Positions 57,339-64,000 of a stretch of 64,000 nucleotides of DNA are shown here, piece by piece. The notes below the pieces were generated by a model. The model had not been told where the DNA came from, did not search any database, and saw only the letters and a program-made list of their open reading frames with translations. The translations under genes and the position numbers were made by a program. The DNA comes from Bog-473 sp963701955 (GTDB lineage Bacteria > Actinomycetota > Acidimicrobiia > Acidimicrobiales > RAAP-2): positions 1,178,001 through 1,242,000 of the forward strand of contig OY969694.1 of assembly GCA_963701955.1 (NCBI GenBank), read 5' to 3'. The number at the start of each line of letters is the position of its first letter. Position 1 is the first letter of the stretch.

Positions 57339-58547
57339 CTAGCCCAGCTTGGTCAGGGCGCTGCGCAAGTTGCGCACGCCCTGGCCGATGCGCTGCTCGT
57401 TCTCAATCAGGGCGAAGCGCACGTGCCCGTCGCCACCGGGACCGAACCCCACCCCCGGGGAGGTGGCGACGCCGGCATCTGTCACCAGGTACTTGGAGAA
57501 CTCGAGCGAACCCATCTCGCGATAGGGATCGGGGATCGGCGCCCAGACGAACATGGTCCCCTTGGGTGGGGCCACGTGCCACCCGATTCGGCTCAGCCCC
57601 TCACAGAGCGCATCACGACGTGACTTGTAGATGGCGTTGATCTCGTGGGGGTACTCCGGGGTCTCGTTCATGGCCACGATGGCGGCGATCTGAATGGGCT
57701 GGAACGTCCCGTAGTCGAGATACGTCTTGAGCTTGGTCAGTGCCTGCACGATCTCGCGGTTGCCGACCACGAAGCCCACCCGCCACCCGGCCATGGAGAA
57801 GGACTTGGTCATGGTGTAAATCTCGACCGCCACGTCTTTCGCACCGGGCACCTGCAAGATCGACGGGGGCTTGTACCCGTCGAACCCGAGGTCCGCGTAG
57901 GCGAAGTCGTGCACCAGGACCACCTCGTGCTCGCGAGCGAACGCCACCAGGCGCTCCATGAACGAGAGGTCCACGCACGCCGTCGTGGGGTTGTGCGGGA
58001 ACGACAGCACGATGACCCGCGGTTTGGGCCACGACTCCTCCCAGGCGTGCATGAGCCCCTCGAAGAAGGCCTCACCCGGATCGGGTGCATCCTCCGATCC
58101 GGCCTCGGGTCCCCCCAGCGGCACCTGGCGCACGTCGGCGCCGGCGAACAGCGGTCCCCAGATGTGGATGGGGTACGAGGGCGACGGGACCAACGCGGTG
58201 TCGCCCGGGCCGACCAGGACCCACATGAGGTGTGAGAAACCCTCCTTGGCCCCGATGGTCGTCACCACCTCGGTCTCGGGGTCGAGCTCCACTGCGAAGG
58301 TGCGCCTGTAGAGATCGGTGATGGCACTGCGCAGCTTGGGGATGCCGCGCGACGCCGAATAGCGGTGGTTGCGCGGGTTGCGTGCCGCCTCGGCCAACTT
58401 GTCCACCGCCACGTCGGGAGACGGCAGATCCGGGTTGCCGAAACCCAGGTCGATGACGTCCCGGCCGGCCCGCCGGGCCTCCGCCTTCAGGTCGTTGATG
58501 GTGGCGAAGACGTAGGGCGGCAGCCCGTTGATCCGGCGGAATTCCAT
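57339..58547 (-). CDS. PLP-dependent class I/II aminotransferase (AlaT/LL-DAP type)
   Basis: 402 residues of fold type I. The Schiff-base Lys is in YTMTKSFSMAGWRVGF; Asn in FPHNPTT and Asp/Tyr in HDFAYADLGFDGYKP bind the cofactor; the C-terminal Arg in GHVRFALIENEQRI binds the substrate carboxylate. The layout is that of alanine/glutamate and LL-diaminopimelate aminotransferases. It ends 28 bases from the acyltransferase start. Confidence 0.95.
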   Translation of the reverse strand: MEFRRINGLPPYVFATINDLKAEARRAGRDVIDLGFGNPDLPSPDVAVDKLAEAARNPRNHRYSASRGIPKLRSAITDLYRRTFAVELDPETEVVTTIGAKEGFSHLMWVLVGPGDTALVPSPSYPIHIWGPLFAGADVRQVPLGGPEAGSEDAPDPGEAFFEGLMHAWEESWPKPRVIVLSFPHNPTTACVDLSFMERLVAFAREHEVVLVHDFAYADLGFDGYKPPSILQVPGAKDVAVEIYTMTKSFSMAGWRVGFVVGNREIVQALTKLKTYLDYGTFQPIQIAAIVAMNETPEYPHEINAIYKSRRDALCEGLSRIGWHVAPPKGTMFVWAPIPDPYREMGSLEFSKYLVTDAGVATSPGVGFGPGGDGHVRFALIENEQRIGQGVRNLRSALTKLG

Positions 58548-58610
58548 CTGGGAAGTCTAGGGCCTGCCCCCTGCCAGCCTCGGCAGCCGTCGGGGAACCG
58601 CACGGCGTCC

Positions 58611-59519
58611 CTAATCCCACATGTCGATGCTGACAACCTCGGCGTCGGTCGGGTCCATCAACTGGTCGACGTTCTCCGCCAGGTCCTCGGGGGTGACCGT
58701 GTCGGTGAAGGTGAGGCCCTTCGTCTCGATCACCGCCATCCGCATGGCCAGCAGACCGCCGCAGACGATGACCTCGCCGTTGAGGGGGCACGACTCGTGG
58801 GCCAAGAACGCCACGGCCGGGGACACGTACTCGGGACGCATCTGCTGGTAGAACTCGCCGACGAACTCCTCCTCGGGCCGGTCGAACGTCCGAGCGAGGA
58901 TGTTCGGGCCCGACATGCGGGTATTGCCCCGCGGCGCCACTGCGTTGACCCGCAGTCCGTGCCGCTTCCCGTTGAGCGCGAGCGACTTGGTGAACGAGAA
59001 CACCGCGCCCTTGGCCCCCGCGTAGTCGGCATTCTTGGGAATGTGCCCGATCGCCGCTTCGGAGGACGTGTTGACGATGCAGCCGTGGTCCGCCGCCTTC
59101 AGGTGGGGCCAGGCGGCCTTGCTCACGTAGACGGTGCCCAGGTAGTGGAAGTCGATCATCCGGCGGAACTGCTCGTTGGACACACCCTCGAACCAGTCGC
59201 CGTCCCAGATGCCGGCGTTGTTGACCACGACGTCAATGCCGCCGAAGGAGTCCAGCGCGGTCTGCACGATGGTTGCCGCGCCGGCCTCTTCGGCCACATT
59301 GGCGAAGCAGGGCACGGCCTCCCCGCCGGCGGCCGTGATCTCCTTGGCCACCTGTTCCGCCGGCTCTGGAGACGACCCCGAGCCATCGACCTCCACGCCG
59401 TAGTCGGCGACGACGACCCGTGCCCCCCTCGACGCGAGGAGCAGCGCATGACAGCGCCCGAATCCTCTCCCGCCCCCGGTCACGATCACCGATCGACCGT
59501 CGAACCTCAGCTCCTCCAT
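58611..59519 (-). CDS. SDR paralogous to the 8388-9290 gene
   Basis: 302 residues, about three quarters identical by eye to the SDR at 8388-9290: GGGRGFGR, DGSGSSPEPAEQVAKEI, YAGAK, APRGNTRMS and the tail LMDPTDAEV. It therefore shares the MFE-2-like hydroxyacyl-CoA dehydrogenase prediction. The copy here lies outside the catabolic region, in a housekeeping context. ATG 59519 follows GGGGAGGGAAGCG. Confidence 0.93.
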   Translation of the reverse strand: MEELRFDGRSVIVTGGGRGFGRCHALLLASRGARVVVADYGVEVDGSGSSPEPAEQVAKEITAAGGEAVPCFANVAEEAGAATIVQTALDSFGGIDVVVNNAGIWDGDWFEGVSNEQFRRMIDFHYLGTVYVSKAAWPHLKAADHGCIVNTSSEAAIGHIPKNADYAGAKGAVFSFTKSLALNGKRHGLRVNAVAPRGNTRMSGPNILARTFDRPEEEFVGEFYQQMRPEYVSPAVAFLAHESCPLNGEVIVCGGLLAMRMAVIETKGLTFTDTVTPEDLAENVDQLMDPTDAEVVSIDMWD

Positions 59520-59662
59520 CGCTTCCCTCCCCGAAAACGGACCTGCGTACTCCGCCGGACGGTAACACGGCTACGGGCAGAGCGGCCTGGCCCTCGCCGA
59601 CATCGGCACACCCAAACGCAAGAACCTCTGGACCGTCGGGAGTTGTCGCACCCCAGGCGTCT

Positions 59663-60415
59663 TCAGGCCCCCCGGTCCTCGGTCCCGGCCCGGCCGAGCT
59701 CGACCAGATCGACCGGCCAACCGAACACGGCCCAGGTCGCTCCCGCGGTGCGCAGGGTGTCCACCCGAGCCGCAGGAGACTGCCCGGTTGGCGGGGGTGG
59801 GCCGGCCCAGGTGACCTCCAGCCCATGGCGACCTCGCAGGGCGGCGACACGGTCGGCCACGAGGGCGGCGTCGGCGTCCCACAGGTTGAGGACGGCACCG
59901 ACAGCCAGGGCCTCCTCGGTCCTCGCGGCCTTGCCCCCGGCCACCCAGACCCCGACACCTCGGCCCACCAGGACGCGCCCCAGCTCGACGAGGGCGGCCC
60001 GGCGTTCGGATGCCGGAGGGAACGCGATCCCGTAGGCCCGGTTCTCCCCTTCGCTTCCGTGGTCTCCGGTGCCCAACCCGGCGATCACCCGACCGGGTGC
60101 CAGGCTTTCGAGCGCGGCGAACTGCGCCTCGAGCACCGAGTTCGGAACAAGGCCCACCCGGGCCACCAGCGTGCCGAGGAACGGACCATCCCGACCGTCT
60201 TCGCGTGGTTTCAACCTCGCCGCCAGCGCCCCGAGAATGGGGAACGGTGCCAGCGCGGGCCGGTCGGGCTGTCCGAGGGGCCAGATGTGGTCGTAGCAGA
60301 AGAGACCGTCGACGCCGGCCTCCGCCGCCCGCTCCGCCACGTCGAACGCCTCATCGGGTGTCTCTCTGAACGTCGGGAGCACCACCCCCGTCCGGATCAC
60401 CCCCGTGCGGCTCAC
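59663..60415 (-). CDS. LLM-class flavin/F420 oxidoreductase
   Basis: 250 residues of the luciferase-like TIM barrel: VVLPTFRETPDEAFDVAERAAEAGVDGLFCYDHIW (cited in part: AGVDGLFCYDHIW), SLAPGRVIAGLGTGD, WVAGG. It is shorter than most members. GTG 60415 overlaps the ROK stop codon (GTGA). Third gene of a leftward SRPBCC-ROK-LLM run; a role linked to sugar phosphorylation is not obvious. Confidence 0.87.
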   Translation of the reverse strand: MSRTGVIRTGVVLPTFRETPDEAFDVAERAAEAGVDGLFCYDHIWPLGQPDRPALAPFPILGALAARLKPREDGRDGPFLGTLVARVGLVPNSVLEAQFAALESLAPGRVIAGLGTGDHGSEGENRAYGIAFPPASERRAALVELGRVLVGRGVGVWVAGGKAARTEEALAVGAVLNLWDADAALVADRVAALRGRHGLEVTWAGPPPPTGQSPAARVDTLRTAGATWAVFGWPVDLVELGRAGTEDRGA

Positions 60416-61440
60416 CGCAACCCTCCCTGCCGCGCCGCCAGCGCGGCGCCGACGGCGCCAGAGCGCTCCCCGAAGTGGGCCGGCACCACGACCGCCGCGC
60501 GACGCCGATCGCCGCCCTCGACGAGCGATCCGAACGCGGACCGGGCGGCGTCGACGAGCAGGTCGCCGGCCCGGACCACGCCACCTCCGAGCACGAAGCA
60601 CTCCGGGTCGAGGACAGCGGCCAGGTTGGCCAGCCCGAATCCGATCCACTGCCCGACCTCTTCGATGACGCGGCGTGCCGCGGGATCGCCCGCTGCCGCC
60701 GCGGCCGAGACGTCCTCACCCCTCACGCTCTCGGGGTCGCCGCCGGCCAGGCTGACCACCTCGCCGAGACGCCCGGCCAGGGCGGCCTCGCGGGCGAGGA
60801 CACCCAGCCCTGCGCCGGACGCGAAGCGCTCCCAGCACCCGCGCCGGCCGCACGGACAGACCGGCCCCGCCGGGTCGACCACCATGTGACCGATCTCGCC
60901 GGCAAAGCCCGTCGCGCCAACCTGCACCTGGTCGTCCGCCACGATGCCGCCGCCGATGCCGGTGCCCAAGGTGACCATCACGACGTGGCGATATCCCCGG
61001 GCGGCACCGAGACGGTGCTCGGCCAGCACCGCGAGGTTGGCGTCGTTCTCCACCACGACGCGCCGACCAGGCAGGCGGGCGCCGAGGAGACCCAACCAGT
61101 CCACGCCGTGAGCGTGCGGAAGGTTGGGTGCGAAGCGAAGGCAACCTTCACGGTCGACCATCCCGGGCGCGCCGACGCCCACCGGTGCTGTGCCCGACGC
61201 GTCGCCGATCTCGGCATCGAGAGTGGCCACGATCTGCTCGACGACTGTCGCCACCTCGCCCGCGGCGATCTCACGGCTGCCCGTCGGGGTGGGGACCCGC
61301 GTCTCGGCGACGGCAACACCCCCTGACCCGAGCGCGACGCCGAGCACCTTCGTGCCGCCGATGTCGATACCAAGAGTGACGCCGGCGCCGCCGGGGCGGT
61401 CGGTGACGCCTCCACCCGGCCCGCCCGCGTCGGGCGTCAC
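60412..61440 (-). CDS. ROK-family glucokinase
   Basis: 342 residues. GIDIGGTKVLGVAL (phosphate 1), ENDANLAVLAEHRLG (catalytic Asp), GTGIGGGIV (phosphate 2), CPCGRRGCWERFASG (zinc-binding ROK signature) and LGGGVVRAG are all present, in contrast to the other ROK kinase at 31957. Glucokinase is the likeliest role. The start GTG 61440 overlaps the SRPBCC stop as GTGA. Confidence 0.94.
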   Translation of the reverse strand: MTPDAGGPGGGVTDRPGGAGVTLGIDIGGTKVLGVALGSGGVAVAETRVPTPTGSREIAAGEVATVVEQIVATLDAEIGDASGTAPVGVGAPGMVDREGCLRFAPNLPHAHGVDWLGLLGARLPGRRVVVENDANLAVLAEHRLGAARGYRHVVMVTLGTGIGGGIVADDQVQVGATGFAGEIGHMVVDPAGPVCPCGRRGCWERFASGAGLGVLAREAALAGRLGEVVSLAGGDPESVRGEDVSAAAAAGDPAARRVIEEVGQWIGFGLANLAAVLDPECFVLGGGVVRAGDLLVDAARSAFGSLVEGGDRRRAAVVVPAHFGERSGAVGAALAARQGGLR

Positions 61441-61880
61441 GACGTGGACTCGACCCGCGCCTTCAGCTCTCGCATGGCCGTGGCCATGATGCGACTGGTG
61501 GCCCGCATCTTGATGAAGCCGGGAATCGGTACGCGCAGCTCCGCCTCGAGGTGGTACGTGACCTCGGTCCCTCCGGCTTCGCCGGGGTCGAACACGTAGC
61601 TCCCGTCGAGCTTGGTCGTGATGTCGCCCTGCGTCAGCTTCCACGCCAGCACATGGGGCGCCTCGGAGTAGTCGTAGGCCAACGTGTAGCTCGTGCTGCG
61701 GCCGAAAGCGGCGGCCCGGAAGGTGACCTGGGAGGGCCGACCCTGAGCGTCGCGCTCCTTGACCTCGATCTCCTTGATGTCGGCGGCCCATTCGGGGTAG
61801 CGCTCCAGGTCGGCCGCGACCGCGAAGCAGCGCTCGGGCGGCGCCGCCACCGAGATGTGCTCTGTGGCTTGATCGGCCAC
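61437..61880 (-). CDS. SRPBCC-family protein
   Basis: 147 residues: EHISVAAPPERCFAVAADLERYPEWAADIKEIEV, SYTLAYDYSEAPHVLAWKL, and an N-to-C Bet v1 layout with a final helix. It is like M. tuberculosis Rv2185c (TB16.3), which also lies close to pimB'. The GTG at 61880 follows GGAAGGAAG. Confidence 0.9.
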   Translation of the reverse strand: MADQATEHISVAAPPERCFAVAADLERYPEWAADIKEIEVKERDAQGRPSQVTFRAAAFGRSTSYTLAYDYSEAPHVLAWKLTQGDITTKLDGSYVFDPGEAGGTEVTYHLEAELRVPIPGFIKMRATSRIMATAMRELKARVESTS

Positions 61881-61954
61881 GATCGGGCTTCCTTCCTGTC
61901 CGGTGTTCCTTGTCCGACTTCTCTGTCCGGTACGCGAGAAAAGACCGGGGAGCG

Positions 61955-63100
61955 TCAGAATGCCACTTCTTCGAGCGCCTCAGCCAGCCTAGAAGCGAGA
62001 CGGTTGTTGTCGAAGGATTCCTCTACCCGGGCGCGGGACGCCCGGCCCATCCGGCGGCGTCGTGTCGGATCCGCCAGCAGGCTCCGAAGCGCCTCCGCCA
62101 CGGCCCCGGGGTCCTCGGGAGCGCCCACGATCAGGCCCGTCACCCCGTCCTGGACCGCCTCGGAGGCGCCGCCGCTGTCCCCCGCCACCTGGGGAACGCC
62201 GGCCGCCGCCGCCTCGAGGAAGACGATGCCGAACCCCTCTTGCTCGAGCCCCATCCAGCGGTTGCGACAGGCCATCACGAAGACGTCGGCGGCACCGAGG
62301 AGGGACGCCCGGTCCTCGTCGCTCACCGATCCGAGCAGGTGCACCCCCACTGGGCTCGCCTGGGCCTGGCGCTGCAGCCGCTCCTCCTGGCGCCCGGTCC
62401 CCGCGATGGCCACCACGAGGGCAGGGTAGGACGGGGCCAGGCGGCCGGCGGCCTCCACCAACACGTCCATCCCCTTGCGGGGCACCAGACGGCTGACGCT
62501 CACCGCCAGCGGGCCCCGCTCCGCCAGCCCGAGCCGGCGACGTGCCTTGCGCCTCTCGGCGGCGGCCAGAGGCCGGATCGCCTCCGCGTCGACGCCAGGA
62601 GGGACCTCGACCACCCGGGCCAGCGTGGCGGGGGCTACCCGCAGAGCCTCTGCCGCGGGGTAGTGCCCGGCCGAGATGACCAGGCTCGCCCCTTCGATCA
62701 CGCGTCGCAGCGCCGCCCGCGAACCGGGAAGTCGTCCAGGCACCGCGACCTCGGCACCGTGGAGCACGACGCCGTAGGGCACGCCGAGGCGGGGACCGAG
62801 GAGTCCGAGCGGCAAGACCGGATCGAGGAGGACCATGTCGATCCGGTGCTCCGCGACCATGCCACGAATGGTGGCGAGCACGTCGGGGCTCGGGAAGTAC
62901 AGGATCCGGCCGGGCACGCGTTGGATGTGGATGCCGCGCGCCGCCTGCGCCGCGTCGAACGCGGCAGCGGCGACGTCCGAGGAGGCCGTGAGCACCACGA
63001 AGGATTCCGGGTCGAGACGGCGCCAGAGCTCCCAGAGGTAGTTCTGTATCCCGCCCACCTTGGGCGGGAAGTCGTTGGTCACGAGCAGGTGGCGCCTCAC
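61955..63100 (-). CDS. GT4-family glycosyltransferase, PimB'-like mannosyltransferase
   Basis: 381 residues in the two-Rossmann GT-B fold. LLVTNDFPPKVGGIQNYLWEL, HGAEVAVPGR, SRLVPRKGMDVLV and EGFGIVFLEAAAAG (EX7E) are present. PimB' adds the second mannose to phosphatidylinositol monomannoside, and the surrounding acyltransferase and SRPBCC genes are as in the M. tuberculosis Rv2182c-Rv2188c region. GTG 63100 is likely; upstream extensions are Arg-rich and poor. Confidence 0.9.
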   Translation of the reverse strand: MRRHLLVTNDFPPKVGGIQNYLWELWRRLDPESFVVLTASSDVAAAAFDAAQAARGIHIQRVPGRILYFPSPDVLATIRGMVAEHRIDMVLLDPVLPLGLLGPRLGVPYGVVLHGAEVAVPGRLPGSRAALRRVIEGASLVISAGHYPAAEALRVAPATLARVVEVPPGVDAEAIRPLAAAERRKARRRLGLAERGPLAVSVSRLVPRKGMDVLVEAAGRLAPSYPALVVAIAGTGRQEERLQRQAQASPVGVHLLGSVSDEDRASLLGAADVFVMACRNRWMGLEQEGFGIVFLEAAAAGVPQVAGDSGGASEAVQDGVTGLIVGAPEDPGAVAEALRSLLADPTRRRRMGRASRARVEESFDNNRLASRLAEALEEVAF

Positions 63101-63172
63101 GTCGCGCGCTCGCCCGCTCGCCGATGCGCGGCCCCCGTGGGGCGATCCCCGACGAGGGACCGTCGGCACCGG

Positions 63173-63421
63173 TCAGCCGGTTCGGGTGCTGAAGCGCAGC
63201 TCGGGCACGAGCCCGGCCCTCCCGAGCATCCGCATGGCGCGGGCCTCGTCGGCATCGATGACCACGGCATCCTCGGGCTCGCGCCGGAGCAGGAACGTGA
63301 CGACGCAGTCGTCGCACGCGTCGGTGTGCCGCAGCACGCAACGGTCGCAGTCGATCGTGAGGTCATGTTCGAACGCGGCGTCGCCTGCATCCGTGGTATT
63401 CGTGTCCCTGGTCATCGACAT
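63173..63421 (-). CDS. Small protein with a Cys4 cluster
   Basis: 82 residues. Four Cys in DCDRCVLRHTDACDDC form a likely zinc or iron site (C-x2-C-x8-C-x2-C). The rest is a short helix-strand unit (ARAMRMLGRAGLVPELRF). Conserved short proteins like this occur beside pimB' in actinobacteria. ATG 63421 follows GAGAGGGA. No function is known to me. Confidence 0.75.
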   Translation of the reverse strand: MSMTRDTNTTDAGDAAFEHDLTIDCDRCVLRHTDACDDCVVTFLLRREPEDAVVIDADEARAMRMLGRAGLVPELRFSTRTG

Positions 63422-63490
63422 GTCGCTGTCCCTCTCTGTTCCCCGACAGCGTGTCCGAGGGGTGTGACACCGATGCTCGCCGAAGACCGG

Positions 63491-63985
63491 TCACGGGCGC
63501 TTCGCACCTCCAAGCGCGTCAAGCGCAGTGCGCAGGGTCTGCGCCACCCCCCAGGCAACGCTCTCAGAGCGCACTGCATCGCCGGCGGCCACCACCAGGA
63601 AGGGAGGACCCGCCACCCTGTAGTGCCCGAACGCGTCGGAGCTCATCACCACCGGGACTCCCTCCTCGATTGCGCTCTGGCCGGCCAGCGCGACGATCGA
63701 CCCGAAGTCCTCCTCCCCCGGGTCCCGCGTGACGACGGCCAGCCGGGACACGCCGGCCAGACCCGAGGACAGCTCGTCGAGTCCCTCCCACAGGTCACGG
63801 CAACCGAGGCAGCCCGCCGAGAGGAACAGGAGCAGAACCGGCTCGGCCGCCCCCTCCACCCGAATGTGACACGGCTCTCCGTCGGTCCCGGTGCCGCGGA
63901 CGTCGCGGGGCGTGGTCGTCGGCGGGCCGACGGAGGTGGGGATGGGGCGCAGCCGGCGCGCGATGTCCGCCGGCGGGTCGTTCAC
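63491..63985 (-). CDS. Thioredoxin-like (redoxin) protein, possibly starting beyond the window
   Basis: 164 visible residues from GTG 63985. The fold is thioredoxin-like with a CxxC motif in FLSAGCLGCRDLWEGL and a cis-Pro candidate in VAGPPFLVV. The frame remains open to the last base, so the true start could lie upstream. It may be an envelope redox protein. A leader of about 45 residues is variable in composition. Confidence 0.8.
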   Translation of the reverse strand: MNDPPADIARRLRPIPTSVGPPTTTPRDVRGTGTDGEPCHIRVEGAAEPVLLLFLSAGCLGCRDLWEGLDELSSGLAGVSRLAVVTRDPGEEDFGSIVALAGQSAIEEGVPVVMSSDAFGHYRVAGPPFLVVAAGDAVRSESVAWGVAQTLRTALDALGGAKRP

Positions 63986-64000
63986 GACACCGAGGACGGG

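Overview
The window is GC-rich and densely coded, with GTG and TTG starts and many 4-base GTGA/ATGA gene overlaps. The content points to an uncultured high-GC actinobacterium, most likely of the class Acidimicrobiia. Signs of this are F420-type LLM oxidoreductases, a vitamin-B12-dependent ribonucleotide reductase, a PimB-like mannosyltransferase, LigD-type end-joining proteins, MpaB/DUF2236, and two secreted proteins built from 42-residue GYWLVASDGG repeats. This placement is an inference from gene content; no rRNA or tRNA gene was seen.

Region 1-19.8 kb is a catabolic accessory region with frequent strand switches. It holds two intact cytochromes P450 plus one dead one, two TauD/TfdA dioxygenases plus a decayed third, a phytanoyl-CoA-type dioxygenase, six short-chain dehydrogenases (one frameshifted), two LLM/cupin-type accessory proteins, a GlcD-like FAD oxidase, a Gfo/Idh/MocA oxidoreductase, SRPBCC and NTF2-like proteins and a crotonase. 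Together they look like oxidative breakdown of a hydrophobic (terpenoid, steroid or branched acyl) substrate: hydroxylation, alcohol oxidation, then CoA-ester steps. Gene duplication, decay and active-site substitutions are concentrated here. It also contains a DHFR-like/ArsR/double-AHSA1 operon with a near-consensus promoter.

Region 19.8-33 kb carries a LigD end-joining pair split into a PE-LIG gene and a POL gene in reversed order, a VOC protein with an ECF sigma factor, an 838-base stretch with no recognisable gene, a beta-decarboxylating dehydrogenase with an MFS transporter, a phosphoribosyltransferase-hydrolase fusion, a CoA-transferase and a PfkB-ROK sugar kinase pair.

Region 33-48.7 kb is rich in envelope and secreted proteins (PQQ-type propeller, GH26-like repeat protein, second repeat protein, lipid kinase, DMT transporter) together with SurE (frameshifted), ArfB-like release factor, aldo/keto reductase, NUDIX and NDH-2. 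Several short intergenic repeats lie here.

Region 48.7-64 kb is mostly housekeeping. It has nrdJ with a promoter and two NrdR boxes, a frameshifted glycerol kinase, an SDR-queA-metalloregulator operon under a 26-bp palindrome, an ACT protein, PlsC-type acyltransferase, aminotransferase, a paralogue of the 8.4-kb SDR, and a tightly overlapped SRPBCC-ROK-LLM run next to a PimB-like glycosyltransferase. No CRISPR array, prophage, intact insertion sequence or RNA gene was found.
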